NCBI GenBank assembly: GCA_030539155.1
Contig: JAUNSP010000005.1
Location: 1-38,027, forward strand
DNA length: 38,027 nucleotides
Source: Clostridia bacterium
GTDB taxonomy: Bacteria > Bacillota > Clostridia > TANB77 > CAG-508
Direction of reading: 5' to 3'
The notes under the pieces: model-generated
The model's input: only the letters and a program-made list of their open reading frames with translations
The model's database searches: none
What the model was told of the DNA's origin: nothing
Shown here: piece after piece, positions 26,168-34,564 of the stretch
Numbering within the stretch: position 1 is the first letter of the stretch
Layout of the letters: each line of letters begins with the position of its first letter
Program-made: the position numbers and the translations under genes

Positions 26168-26320
26168 TAAACAAAAGTGGCATGATTAATACTCTTTAAA
26201 CTTTTAAATTTCTCTCCATGCCACGTTTTTGTTCATGCGCCAAAAATTTTTGTGTGCATTAATTTAGGGCAAAGCCCTTTTTATATAATAGGGAAGGAGA
26301 ACTTTCCTATTATATAAAAA
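26168..26320 (+). repeat. Family-1 post-stop repeat, copy D (full length, best preserved)
   Basis: Starts 2 nt after the dacB stop. Stem 1: AACAAAAGTGGCATG (26170-26184) with CATGCCACGTTTTTGTT (26217-26233). Stem 2: ATGCGCCAAAAA with TTTTTGTGTGCAT (26235-26259). Stem 3: GGGC-AAA-GCCC-TTTTT (26267-26282), a small intrinsic terminator. Stem 4: terminal inverted repeat CTTTTTATATAATAGG / CCTATTATATAAAAAG (26277-26321). All four helices can form in the same RNA. Confidence 0.8.
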
Positions 26321-26366
26321 GGGCAAAAAAAATATAAAAAGATTTCCCTTTTTATATTTTTTACCC
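26321..26366. terminator. Bidirectional terminator between dacB and secY
   Basis: GGGCAAAAAAAATATAAAAAG (in two parts), 6-nt loop, CTTTTTATATTTTTTACCC: about 18 pairs with small bulges and long A/T runs on both sides. It ends the minus-strand ribosomal operon 15 nt past the secY stop and backs up the stem-3 terminator (26267-26282) on the plus strand. Confidence 0.8.
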
Positions 26367-26381
26367 TTAATAATATATTTT

Positions 26382-27701
26382 CTATTCTAAGAATCCTTTG
26401 TAATGTCTCATTACCAATTGTGACTCTAATTGTTGTACCATTTCAAGCGCAACTCCAACTACGATTAAGATAGTTGTTCCTCCAAAACTTAAATCTATTG
26501 GCATAAATCTTGCAAGCATTGGAAGTATTGCTATTATCGCAAGGAATAATCCACCAAACCATGTTAATTTTCCTATTATACCTGATAAATACTGTGTTGT
26601 TGGTTTTCCCGCTCTAATTCCTGGTATAAATCCTCCATTTTTCTTGATATTATTTGATACTTCTGCTGGATTAAATGTAGCATAAGTATAGAAAAATGTA
26701 AATCCTAATATCAATAATAGATAAACTAACGCATTTGCTACTGTATATCCAAAGCCTACACTTGATGATGATGTTGCTACTGAAAATTTATATATTGTTG
26801 CCCAGAATCCCGTTGCTGTAGCAATATTTTTATCAAACATTTGTATAATCATCGCAGGGAAAGTCATAAATGATGAAGCAAAAATTATTGGCATAACCCC
26901 TGCCATGGCAAGTTTTAATGGTATATGCGTATTTTGACCTCCCATCATCTTCCTTCCTACAACTTTTTTTGCATACTGCACAGGCACTCTTCTTTCAGCT
27001 TGTTGTACAAATACAACCGCTGCAACTAATATAACTGCCCCTACAAGTACCCCTAAAGCTGCTAAAAAACCTGTTGTACTAAATACTCCTGTTTTAAATA
27101 TTAAATTCCATAGCGTTACTATCGTTCTTGGTAATCCTGAGATAATACCAACAAAGATTATCATAGATATTCCATTTCCAATCCCTTTATCGGTGATTTC
27201 ATCTCCTAACCACATCAATATTGCTGTTCCTGCCATAAGCGATAGTACTACCGTTACCCCTGTAATAAAGCTTGTATCCACGAATACTCCTGATGATTTA
27301 TATGTAATAAATAATCCTAATCCTTCTATAAATGCTAATACTACTGTAAGTAATTTTGTATATTTAGCAATTTTACGTCTGCCTTGTTCCCCACCTTCTT
27401 TTGTTAATCTCTCTAAAGATGGTATTACCATACCCAATAACTGTATTACTATTGATGCGGTAATATATGGACTTATAGACATTGCAAATAATGAAAATCT
27501 CGAAAATGCCCCTCCTGAAATAATATCTATCAGTCCCGCAATTCCTGATGAACTGCCCATTGCTTCTGCTAGGGTAAATAAATTTACTCCTGGTACTGTT
27601 ATGTAACAACCTAATCTAAATATTATTATTAATATTAATGTATATATTAATCTCTTCCTAACATCTGGTGTTTTTAGTGCATTTTTTATTGTTTTAAACA
27701 A
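26382..27701 (-). CDS. secY: Protein translocase channel SecY (TTG start)
   Basis: 439 aa, ten hydrophobic segments, the central channel of the SecYEG translocon in the cytoplasmic membrane. Typical motifs are KRLIYTLILIIIFRLGCYI at the N-terminus, the plug-region GGAFSRFSLFAMSISPYITAS, and the cytoplasmic loops around GGFIPGIRAGKPT. The start is TTG at 27701: GAGGTGA lies 6 nt upstream within the end of rplO, and only one base separates the rplO stop from the TTG. Last gene of the operon: adk, map and infA, which usually follow, are absent and a terminator comes next. Confidence 0.97.
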   Translation of the reverse strand: MFKTIKNALKTPDVRKRLIYTLILIIIFRLGCYITVPGVNLFTLAEAMGSSSGIAGLIDIISGGAFSRFSLFAMSISPYITASIVIQLLGMVIPSLERLTKEGGEQGRRKIAKYTKLLTVVLAFIEGLGLFITYKSSGVFVDTSFITGVTVVLSLMAGTAILMWLGDEITDKGIGNGISMIIFVGIISGLPRTIVTLWNLIFKTGVFSTTGFLAALGVLVGAVILVAAVVFVQQAERRVPVQYAKKVVGRKMMGGQNTHIPLKLAMAGVMPIIFASSFMTFPAMIIQMFDKNIATATGFWATIYKFSVATSSSSVGFGYTVANALVYLLLILGFTFFYTYATFNPAEVSNNIKKNGGFIPGIRAGKPTTQYLSGIIGKLTWFGGLFLAIIAILPMLARFMPIDLSFGGTTILIVVGVALEMVQQLESQLVMRHYKGFLE

Positions 27702-27702
27702 T

Positions 27703-28137
27703 TTAAATCACCTCAGCCTTTCCTCCTAAAGCTTCTATCTTTTCTTTCGCAGCTTTAGTAAATCTCACAGCTTTAACTGTTAATTTTTTTTCTAAATTTC
27801 CTGTTGCAATTACTACTATACCGTCGTTTATTTTACTTATTATTCTTTCAGCGATTAAGCTCTCTCCTGTGACTTCTTCGCTTTCAGATTTATTTAACAT
27901 TGTTAATGTTACCTCTGTGTAATTTTTCCTATTTATGTTTGTAAATCCTCTTTTAGGTAATCTTCTATATAATGGTGTTTGACCTCCTTCAAAACCACGT
28001 CTCACACCTCCACCACTTCTTGCTTTTTGACCTTTATGTCCCTTTCCTGAAGTTTTTCCAGTTCCAGAAGCCATACCACGACCAAGCACTTTTCTAGATT
28101 TTCTTTTTTGTGTAGATTCCAATTCTCCTAGTTTCAT
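27703..28137 (-). CDS. rplO: 50S ribosomal protein L15
   Basis: 144 aa. Basic Gly-rich N-terminus ([28 protein letters not shown] in sections, [24 protein letters not shown]) and C-terminal globular part typical of L15, a late-assembling 23S rRNA binding protein. It follows rpsE after 48 nt, with no rpmD between them, and is coupled to secY. Confidence 0.97.
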   Translation of the reverse strand: MKLGELESTQKRKSRKVLGRGMASGTGKTSGKGHKGQKARSGGGVRRGFEGGQTPLYRRLPKRGFTNINRKNYTEVTLTMLNKSESEEVTGESLIAERIISKINDGIVVIATGNLEKKLTVKAVRFTKAAKEKIEALGGKAEVI

Positions 28138-28185
28138 CGTATATTTACACCTCCTTTTTTTTGAAGTATCCTGTATAAATTAAAT

Positions 28186-28677
28186 TTATAAAATTTCTTC
28201 TACTGATTTTCCTCTTTTTTTAGCCACTTGCTCTATTGTACTCATACTTTTTAATCCTTCTAAAGTTGCATATACAACATTTCTTGGATTGTTTGTTCCT
28301 ATAACTTTTGTTCTAATATCTCTATATCCTGCAAGTTCTAGTACTGGTCTAACACTTCCTCCTGCTATAACTCCTGTACCCTCACTAGCTGGTTTTAATA
28401 CTACCTTTGCACTACCAAAAGTTCCTACATATTCATGAGGTATAGTTGTTCCAACTACTGGAACTTTTACTAAATTCTTTTTAGCCTCTTCAATTGCCTT
28501 TTTGATTGCATCTGGAACTTCTGATGCCTTTCCATTTCCTACACCAACATGTCCATTCTCATCACCAACTACAACTACTGCACTAAATCTAAAAGTTCTA
28601 CCACCTTTAACAACTTTTGCTACCCTGTTTATTGCAACAACTTTTTCTTTTAATTCTGAATTATTATTTTCTTGCAC
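28186..28677 (-). CDS. rpsE: 30S ribosomal protein S5 (GTG start)
   Basis: 163 aa. S5 core motifs [25 protein letters not shown] and [20 protein letters not shown]. The protein helps translational accuracy and mRNA entry. The start is GTG at 28677 with AAAGGAG about 10 nt upstream. The upstream spacer is occupied by a family-2 heptamer repeat. Confidence 0.97.
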   Translation of the reverse strand: MQENNNSELKEKVVAINRVAKVVKGGRTFRFSAVVVVGDENGHVGVGNGKASEVPDAIKKAIEEAKKNLVKVPVVGTTIPHEYVGTFGSAKVVLKPASEGTGVIAGGSVRPVLELAGYRDIRTKVIGTNNPRNVVYATLEGLKSMSTIEQVAKKRGKSVEEIL

Positions 28678-28698
28678 TCCCTATTCACTCCTTTCGTT

Positions 28699-28815
28699 TT
28701 AGAAATTAGATGTTAGAAGTCATTTAGAGTTATATAGTTAGAATGTTAGATAATTAAGACTTTTTGTTCTAATTTCTAACCTCTCACTCCTCAACTCTTA
28801 CTTCTCACCTCTTAT
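28699..28815. repeat. Family-2 heptamer fold-back repeat, rplR-rpsE spacer
   Basis: Plus strand: TAGAAATTAGATGTTAGAAG, then TTCTAATTTCTAACCTCTCA and further pyrimidine-rich repeats. On the coding strand it reads GAGGTGAGAAGTAAGAG and so on with a 7-nt period, and its ends can pair (TTAGAAATTAGA with TCTAATTTCTA). The spacer is 138 nt, where spc operons normally have short ones. Confidence 0.6.
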
Positions 28816-29175
28816 TTAAAATTCTAATCCGGCCTCTCTTGCGGCTTCCGCAACTTCCTTAACTACACCGTGATATATACATCCACCTCTATCAAAAACA
28901 ACTGTCTTTATATTTTTTTCTAAAGCCTTCTTTGCTATTATTGTTCCTACTTCACGAGCTGCTTCCTTATTTGAATGTTTATTTTTTACTTCTTTATCTA
29001 ATGTTGAACAACTTACTAGTGTATTTCCTGCAACATCATCAATTACTTGTAAAAATAAATTTCTATTACTTCTATAAACACATAATCTTGGGCATTGTTC
29101 TGTTCCACTTATTTTTCTACGTACCCTAATATGTCTTCTTGTTTTTTCAGCTTTTCTATTTATCTTCTTTACCAT
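28816..29175 (-). CDS. rplR: 50S ribosomal protein L18
   Basis: 119 aa, full length. Binds 5S rRNA with L5. [13 protein letters not shown] near the N-terminus and [26 protein letters not shown] at the C-terminus are characteristic. Between rplF and rpsE, the usual order. Confidence 0.97.
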   Translation of the reverse strand: MVKKINRKAEKTRRHIRVRRKISGTEQCPRLCVYRSNRNLFLQVIDDVAGNTLVSCSTLDKEVKNKHSNKEAAREVGTIIAKKALEKNIKTVVFDRGGCIYHGVVKEVAEAAREAGLEF

Positions 29176-29242
29176 TTTATCACCTCTTTATATAATTTTT
29201 CAAGTATTTTTATCGAATTCTTAAATTTGAATCTATTTAATT

Positions 29243-29782
29243 CTATTTTTTACCTGATTTACCTTCTTTTCTTCTAATATGCTCTTCTGCATATTTAATT
29301 CCTTTTCCTCTATATACTTCTGGTGGTCTCTTAGTCCTGATAACAGCTGCTGTTTGTCCAACAACTTCCTTATCTATTCCTCTTACAATTATCTGATTTG
29401 GATTTGGCACATCAAAAGTTATTCCTTCTGGTGCTTCCATTTCTACAGGATGAGAATATCCTAAATTTAAAACTAATTTAGTTCCTTTCTTCATTGCCCT
29501 ATATCCTACTCCATTAACTTGTAATTCCCTTTTATATTCATTAAGAACACCTTCTATCATGTTACTTATTAATGTTCTTGTTAATCCATGTAAACTTCTA
29601 TTTTCAGGATTATCATTAGGTCTAGTAACTTTAATTATATTATTATCTATAACTACTGTCATATTTGTATGTAAGTCTCTTTCTAAAGTTCCCTTTGGAC
29701 CTTTAACTGTTATATGATTATTTTCTAATTTTACTTCAACCTTTTCAGGTATTGTTATAGCTTTATTTCCTATTCTTGACAT
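29243..29782 (-). CDS. rplF: 50S ribosomal protein L6
   Basis: 179 aa. MSRIGNKAITIPEKVEV start, VNGVGYRAMKKGTKLVLNLGYSHPVE in the middle and KRPPEVYRGKGIKYAEEHIRRKEGKSGKK at the end are typical of L6, which lies near the factor-binding site of the 50S subunit. Its upstream spacer carries a family-2 repeat. Confidence 0.97.
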   Translation of the reverse strand: MSRIGNKAITIPEKVEVKLENNHITVKGPKGTLERDLHTNMTVVIDNNIIKVTRPNDNPENRSLHGLTRTLISNMIEGVLNEYKRELQVNGVGYRAMKKGTKLVLNLGYSHPVEMEAPEGITFDVPNPNQIIVRGIDKEVVGQTAAVIRTKRPPEVYRGKGIKYAEEHIRRKEGKSGKK

Positions 29783-29800
29783 TTAATTCACTCCTTTCGT

Positions 29801-29891
29801 TCTAGAAATTAGATAGTTAAATATATATTACTCTAAAAAATTTTTTTGATATATATTTCTCACATCCCACTTCTTATCTATCACTTCTCAA
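29801..29891. repeat. Family-2 heptamer fold-back repeat, rpsH-rplF spacer
   Basis: Ends are TCTAGAAATTAGATAGTTA on the plus strand and, on the coding strand, GAGAAGTGATAGATAAGAAG. The coding-strand tail TCTAATTTCTAGAACGAAAG leads straight into the rplF ribosome site. The middle differs from the other copies (AT-rich stretch with a run of T and A). Confidence 0.5.
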
Positions 29892-30290
29892 TTACCATAT
29901 ATATGCTAATACTTCTCCCCCTAATTTTTGTGCTCTTGCTTCTTTATCTGTCATTATTCCTTTAGAAGTTGAAATTAAGGCAATTCCTAAACCATTTAAT
30001 ACTTTTGGCAATTTATCATTTGCCGCATATATTCTTAATCCTGGTTTACTAATTCTCTTTAATCCTGAAATTACTTTTGTACCTTTTTCACTGTATTTTA
30101 AAGTAATTCTTATTGCTCCTTGTACATCATTTTTTATTTCTTCATAAGAACTTATATATCCTTCTTTTAATAATATTTCAGCTATAGCCTTTTTAACATT
30201 TGAAGATGGTATATCTACAGTCTTATGTCTTGAACTCCCTGCATTTCTTATTCTTGTTAACATATCTGCTATTGGATCAGTTGTAACCAT
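29892..30290 (-). CDS. rpsH: 30S ribosomal protein S8
   Basis: 132 aa, full length. [13 protein letters not shown] at the N-terminus, KGLRI-type block [31 protein letters not shown] and C-terminal GGEVLAYIW are typical. S8 organises the central domain of 16S rRNA and is the known autoregulator of the spc operon in E. coli; no such site was identified here. Confidence 0.97.
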   Translation of the reverse strand: MVTTDPIADMLTRIRNAGSSRHKTVDIPSSNVKKAIAEILLKEGYISSYEEIKNDVQGAIRITLKYSEKGTKVISGLKRISKPGLRIYAANDKLPKVLNGLGIALISTSKGIMTDKEARAQKLGGEVLAYIW

Positions 30291-30329
30291 TTAGATTCAC
30301 TCCTTTCTTTTTTTATTTTTATATCCTAA

Positions 30330-30435
30330 TTCTGTGTTGTCTAAGTTCTATCTAAAGCTTAAAGTTTTAAGTTATATCTGTGTATCTCTCTTGAAAATAT
30401 ACATTCCAACTCTCACTTCTCACCTCTCACTTCAA
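30330..30435. repeat. Family-2 heptamer repeat, rpsN-rpsH spacer (diverged)
   Basis: Coding strand begins GAAGTGAGAGGTGAGAAGTG, a clear 7-nt period (GTGAGAG GTGAGAA GTGAGAG), next to the rpsN stop. The second half has only traces of the repeat. The 145-nt spacer is otherwise unexplained. Confidence 0.5.
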
Positions 30436-30621
30436 TTACCAACTTGCTTTTTTAACACCTGGGATTTCTCCTTTATGTGCTAATTCTCTAAAACATACAC
30501 GGCATACTCCAAATTTTCTAATATAAGCATGAGGTCTTCCGCATATTTTACATCTATTATATTCCCTTGTTGCATATTTTTGAGTTTTTTGTTGTTTTAC
30601 TTTTAAAGATTTTTTAGCCAT
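30436..30621 (-). CDS. rpsN: 30S ribosomal protein S14, zinc type
   Basis: 61 aa short form (S14Z). Zinc ligands Cys24, Cys27, Cys40 and Cys43 ([20 protein letters not shown]), tail [11 protein letters not shown] as in the family. Between rplE and rpsH. Confidence 0.97.
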   Translation of the reverse strand: MAKKSLKVKQQKTQKYATREYNRCKICGRPHAYIRKFGVCRVCFRELAHKGEIPGVKKASW

Positions 30622-30663
30622 GAAAAATCTCCTTTCCTTTAATTTTTATTTTGTTTTTAAAAA

Positions 30664-31203
30664 CTAATTTTTAAACGGCATTCCCAATAATGTCAATAAT
30701 TCTTTTGCTTCCTCGTCAGTTTTGGCTGTTGTAGCAAAAATTATATCCATTCCTCTGATTTTGTCTATTTTATCATATTCTATTTCTGGGAACATAAGTT
30801 GTTCCTTAACTCCCATTGAGTAGTTTCCATTTCCGTCAAAAGAATTGCTTGAAACTCCTCTAAAGTCTCTAACTCTTGGAAGTGCTACATTGAATAATTT
30901 ATAAACAAAGTCATACATTTTTCCTTGTCTCAATGTAACTTTACATCCTATATTAACACCTTCTCTTAATTTAAAAGCTGCTATAGCCTTTCTAGATTTT
31001 GTAATTATTGCAGATTGTCCTGTAATTAATTTTATATCATTCATTGCATTTTCCAATGATTTTGGGTTATCTTTGATATCTCCTAATCCTATATTTATAA
31101 CTACCTTATCAATTTTTGGAACTTCCATCACTGATTTGTAGTTAAACTTTTTCATCATTGCTGGTATTACTTCTTTTTGATATTTTTCTCTTAAAATTTG
31201 CAT
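30664..31203 (-). CDS. rplE: 50S ribosomal protein L5
   Basis: 179 aa. [43 protein letters not shown] and [34 protein letters not shown] (in sections) are diagnostic. Binds 5S rRNA and contacts the P-site tRNA. Confidence 0.97.
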   Translation of the reverse strand: MQILREKYQKEVIPAMMKKFNYKSVMEVPKIDKVVINIGLGDIKDNPKSLENAMNDIKLITGQSAIITKSRKAIAAFKLREGVNIGCKVTLRQGKMYDFVYKLFNVALPRVRDFRGVSSNSFDGNGNYSMGVKEQLMFPEIEYDKIDKIRGMDIIFATTAKTDEEAKELLTLLGMPFKN

Positions 31204-31228
31204 GAGTTTTAAGTCCTCCTTTCATCTA

Positions 31229-31537
31229 TTATTTTATTATTGTTCCACATTTTTTACAAATACGAACTTTCTTATCATTTTCTATTTTATATCCAATTTT
31301 AGTAGCTTTTGAACATTTTGAACATACTACATTAACTTTGCTTGCATATATTGCACACTCTAGTGGTATTATTCCACCTTCTTCTCCTTGTTTTCTTGGT
31401 TTTATATGTTTTTTTCTTACATTTACACCCTTAACAATTATTTTTTGTTTCTTAGGTATAACTTCTAATACTTCTCCTGTTTTACCTTTATCGTTACCTG
31501 ATAAAACTTGAACATTATCACCTTTTTTTATTTTCAT
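31229..31537 (-). CDS. rplX: 50S ribosomal protein L24
   Basis: 102 aa. KOW motif KIKKGDNVQVLSGNDKGKTG at the N-terminus. A CSKC...CKKC pair near the C-terminus (about residues 76-97) can bind zinc, as in many Firmicutes L24 proteins. An initiator of 50S assembly. Confidence 0.97.
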   Translation of the reverse strand: MKIKKGDNVQVLSGNDKGKTGEVLEVIPKKQKIIVKGVNVRKKHIKPRKQGEEGGIIPLECAIYASKVNVVCSKCSKATKIGYKIENDKKVRICKKCGTIIK

Positions 31538-31562
31538 ATTTTAATTTCACCTCTATTTCTTG

Positions 31563-31752
31563 AACTAGAAGTTAGACAGTTAGATGTTAGTTAGTTAGAA
31601 TTCTTCAACTTCTATACTATTCACTAATTTCTAAATTCTACTTCTTTTAATTATTGTTTTAGATATCAGATAGTTAGATGTTAGTTAGTTAGAATTTTTT
31701 TACTTCTATACTATTCACTAATTTCTAACTTCTATACTCTAATCTCTAAATA
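31563..31752. repeat. Family-2 repeat with 94-bp-offset tandem duplication, rplX-rplN spacer
   Basis: The unit GTTAGATGTTAGTTAGTTAG, AATT, then ACTTCTATACTATTCACTAA and TTTCTAA occurs at 31579 and again at 31673, nearly identical over about 58 nt. Each unit has a purine-type left part and its pyrimidine complement on the right, so each can fold on itself or pair with the other. This makes the 215-nt spacer the longest in the operon. Confidence 0.75.
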
Positions 31753-32121
31753 TTAAAGTACTTCTGGGGCTAATGATAATATCTTCATATATTCCTTATC
31801 CCTTAATTCTCTAGCCACAGGTCCAAATATACGAGTTCCTTTTGGATTACCATCCTCTTTTATAATAACTGCTGCATTTTCGTCAAATCTTACATAAGAA
31901 CCATCCGCTCTTTTTGTAGGTTTCTTTGTTCTAACTACAACGGCTTTCACTACATCACCTTTTTTTACAACTCCACCTGGTGTTGCGCTTTTTACTGATG
32001 CTACTATTACATCACCAATTCTTGCATATTTCCTAAATGAACCACCTAAACATCTAATGCACATAATTTCCTTTGCTCCAGTGTTATCAGCAACCTTTAA
32101 TATACTTTGTTGTTGTACCAT
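31753..32121 (-). CDS. rplN: 50S ribosomal protein L14
   Basis: 122 aa. [18 protein letters not shown] start and [25 protein letters not shown] core are typical. Lies at the subunit interface with L19. Confidence 0.97.
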   Translation of the reverse strand: MVQQQSILKVADNTGAKEIMCIRCLGGSFRKYARIGDVIVASVKSATPGGVVKKGDVVKAVVVRTKKPTKRADGSYVRFDENAAVIIKEDGNPKGTRIFGPVARELRDKEYMKILSLAPEVL

Positions 32122-32147
32122 GATTTTTAGTCCACTCCTTTCATTTA

Positions 32148-32411
32148 CTATTTTATTATCGCTTTCTCAATTACTTCTACAACTCTCCATCTCTTATCTT
32201 TTGATAACGGTCTTGTTTCCATAACTTTTACTTTATCTCCAGCCTTACAAACATTCTCTTCATCATGGGCTTTCAATTTGTAAGTTCTTTTTTGAACTTT
32301 TCCATAAGTCAAATGTTTTTTACTTGTTTCAACTGCCACTACAACTGTCTTTTCCATTTTATCTGAAACAACTGTACCCACTAATACTTTACGAAGATTT
32401 CTCTCTTCCAT
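32148..32411 (-). CDS. rpsQ: 30S ribosomal protein S17
   Basis: 87 aa. [22 protein letters not shown] and [27 protein letters not shown] (in sections) are diagnostic. A 16S 5'-domain primary binder. Confidence 0.97.
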   Translation of the reverse strand: MEERNLRKVLVGTVVSDKMEKTVVVAVETSKKHLTYGKVQKRTYKLKAHDEENVCKAGDKVKVMETRPLSKDKRWRVVEVIEKAIIK

Positions 32412-32431
32412 ATTAATTACTCCTTTCTTAT

Positions 32432-32499
32432 TCTAGAAGTTAGATAGTAGTTAGATGTTAGATAATTAAATCTTTAATCCTTTCTCCTCTAATTTCTAG
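32432..32499. repeat. Family-2 fold-back repeat, rpmC-rpsQ spacer, reaching into rpmC
   Basis: TTCTAGAAGTTAGATAGTAG at the left end and TCTAATTTCTAG (32488-32499) at the right are near-perfect inverted ends. The right end covers the last codons and the stop of rpmC (ACT AGA AAT TAG), so the repeat supplies the C-terminus Thr-Arg-Asn of L29. Confidence 0.65.
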
Positions 32500-32689
32500 T
32501 TGCTATTTCTCTTTGCCTTAACACTGTTTTAATTTTAGCAATGTCTTTTTTCACTTCTTTGATTTTCATAGGATTATCTAAACCATTAGTAGCTAATTTA
32601 AATCTTAATTTAAATAGTTCAGTTTTTAATTCTCCTAATTCTTTTTCTAAATCTGGTGAAGACATTTCTTTTATTTTATTTATCTTCAT
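32489..32689 (-). CDS. rpmC: 50S ribosomal protein L29
   Basis: 66 aa from ATG 32689. Core [27 protein letters not shown] and [19 protein letters not shown] is typical. Sits at the peptide exit and binds trigger factor/SRP. Adjacent ATG at 32692 and two GTGs upstream are in frame, but AGGTGG lies 8 nt before 32689 and the family begins Met-Lys. The start overlaps rplP. The last three residues and stop lie in a family-2 repeat. Confidence 0.95.
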   Translation of the reverse strand: MKINKIKEMSSPDLEKELGELKTELFKLRFKLATNGLDNPMKIKEVKKDIAKIKTVLRQREIATRN

Positions 32690-33119
32690 CATTATCACCA
32701 CCTATTTCTGTTTCCCTCTTAACAAATTTACATTTAACAGATAGTTTCATTGAAGCCAATCTTAAAGCTTCTCTAGCAACCTCTTCAGGTACCCCTGCTA
32801 ATTCAAACATTACTCTTCCAGGTTTTACTACTGCTACCCAATATTCAACTGCACCTTTACCTTTACCCATACGAGTTTCTGCTGGTTTCTTTGTTATAGG
32901 TTTATCTGGGAAAATTTTGATCCAAACTTTTCCACCTCTTTTTATATAACGAGTCATTGCAACACGGGCTGCCTCTATTTGATTTGTTGTAATCATTCCA
33001 GCTTCTAAAGATTGTATTCCATATTCACCGTCTGTTACTCTATTACCCCTCATTGCTTTTCCTCTAATTCTACCTTTTTGTTGTTTTCTATATTTAGTTC
33101 TTTTTGGCATTAATGGCAT
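32676..33119 (-). CDS. rplP: 50S ribosomal protein L16
   Basis: 147 aa. [20 protein letters not shown] and [29 protein letters not shown] (in sections) are diagnostic. Binds near the A-site. Its ATG shares one base with the rpsC stop (TAATG), and its 3' end overlaps the rpmC start, so translation is coupled on both sides. Confidence 0.97.
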   Translation of the reverse strand: MPLMPKRTKYRKQQKGRIRGKAMRGNRVTDGEYGIQSLEAGMITTNQIEAARVAMTRYIKRGGKVWIKIFPDKPITKKPAETRMGKGKGAVEYWVAVVKPGRVMFELAGVPEEVAREALRLASMKLSVKCKFVKRETEIGGDNDEDK

Positions 33120-33781
33120 TATTTTTCTCCCCCTTCCACTTTTGCTTTCTTAGTTGGAAGAACTTCTCCTTTATATATCCAAACTTTTACACCTATTTTA
33201 CCATAAGTTGTATCAGCCTCCGCAAATCCATAATCTATATCTGCTCTTAAAGTTTGAAGTGGTATTGTACCTTCTTTATAAAATTCTGTTCTTGCCATGT
33301 CTGCTCCACCTAATCTTCCTGATACAGCAGTTTTAATTCCTAATGCTCCAGCTTTCATAGTTTTTTGCATACATTGTTTCATTGCCCTTCTAAATGAAAT
33401 TCTTCTCTCTAATTGCGCTGCAATATTTTCTGCAACTAATTGGGCATCTATATCTATATTTCTAACCTCAACTATATTTAAATTTACTTCCTTATTTATC
33501 ATTTTTTCTAATTCTTTTCTAAGGATCTCTGAAAGATTTCCACCTTTTCCTATCACTAAACCTGGTTTAGCTGTGTAAACATTTACTTTTACAAATTTAA
33601 CTGTTCTCTCAATTTCTATTTTAGAAATTCCAGAAACATATAATTTTTTCTTAATATATTTACGAATCTTGTTATCTTCTACTAAATAATCCGCAAAATT
33701 CTTTGAGTTAGCATACCATTTTGAATTCCAATCTCTTATAACACCAACTCTATTCCCATTTGGGTGCATTTTTTGTCCCAT
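33119..33781 (-). CDS. rpsC: 30S ribosomal protein S3
   Basis: 220 aa. [20 protein letters not shown] start; KH domain [50 protein letters not shown] (in sections). Part of the mRNA entry channel. Confidence 0.97.
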   Translation of the reverse strand: MGQKMHPNGNRVGVIRDWNSKWYANSKNFADYLVEDNKIRKYIKKKLYVSGISKIEIERTVKFVKVNVYTAKPGLVIGKGGNLSEILRKELEKMINKEVNLNIVEVRNIDIDAQLVAENIAAQLERRISFRRAMKQCMQKTMKAGALGIKTAVSGRLGGADMARTEFYKEGTIPLQTLRADIDYGFAEADTTYGKIGVKVWIYKGEVLPTKKAKVEGGEK

Positions 33782-33796
33782 TATTAATCCTCCTTC

Positions 33797-34174
33797 CTAT
33801 ACTTTCTCTCTTAAAATTATTGTAATATGACTTGTTCTTTTTCTTATTCTAACTGCTGAACCTTTTGCTGCAGGTCTAATTCTTTTTAATGTTGGTCCTT
33901 GATTAGCATATATTTCTGATATATATAAATTTTGTGATGTCATATTATGATTATTCTCCGCATTAGCCATAGCTGATTTTAAAATTTTCACTAATATTTC
34001 TGATGCTGCCTTTGGTGTAGTTCTTAATATAGCAATCGCTTCTGCTGCATCTTTTCCCCTTATTAAATCTGCTACAATTTTTACTTTTCTACTTGAAATT
34101 CTAGCATATTTTAATGTTGCTGCTGCCTCTGGAATTATTTCTTCCATTGCTTCCACTTCTTGGTTTTTACTCAC
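33797..34174 (-). CDS. rplV: 50S ribosomal protein L22 (GTG start)
   Basis: 125 aa, about 15 longer than usual because of the acidic N-terminal extension MSKNQEVEAMEEIIPEAAAT before the core ARISSRKVKIVADLIRGKDA. Its hairpin RIRPAAKGSAVRIRKRTSHITI lines the exit tunnel. GTG at 34174 has GAGGAGG 8 nt upstream. The internal ATG at residue 10 lacks a ribosome site. Confidence 0.95.
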   Translation of the reverse strand: MSKNQEVEAMEEIIPEAAATLKYARISSRKVKIVADLIRGKDAAEAIAILRTTPKAASEILVKILKSAMANAENNHNMTSQNLYISEIYANQGPTLKRIRPAAKGSAVRIRKRTSHITIILREKV

Positions 34175-34280
34175 TTTATTTACCTCCTCATTTATTACTT
34201 AAGTTATGAGTGTGTATTTTGTAATAAGTATCAAGGCAATATATTTTTACCTTTTTACATTTTCACATTTCTCCACACAT

Positions 34281-34559
34281 TTATTTCTTTTTAGTTGTTT
34301 TTTCTCCAGCATGACCTTTATAAGTTCTAGTTGGAGCAAATTCTCCTAATTTATGTCCTATCATTTCTTCTGATATATATACTGGAACATGTTTTCTTCC
34401 ATCATGAACTGCTATTGTATATCCAACCATTTGTGGATATATAGTAGATGCTCTTGACCATGTTTTAAGAACTTCTTTAGTTCCAGATTCATTCATTGCA
34501 TCTACTCTTTTTAATAATTCTGGTGCAATAAAAGGTTTTTTCTTACTTGATCTTGACAT
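34281..34559 (-). CDS. rpsS: 30S ribosomal protein S19
   Basis: 92 aa. [19 protein letters not shown] and [24 protein letters not shown] (in sections), [18 protein letters not shown]. In the 30S head with S13. The 106-nt spacer upstream of it towards rplV has no family-2 repeat. Confidence 0.97.
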   Translation of the reverse strand: MSRSSKKKPFIAPELLKRVDAMNESGTKEVLKTWSRASTIYPQMVGYTIAVHDGRKHVPVYISEEMIGHKLGEFAPTRTYKGHAGEKTTKKK

Positions 34560-34564
34560 TGCTT

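Noticed and set aside
34175-34280. Family-2 repeat in the rpsS-rplV spacer
   Set aside because: The spacer is long (106 nt), but the GTTAGAA/GTGAGAA period is not visible, so it was not counted.
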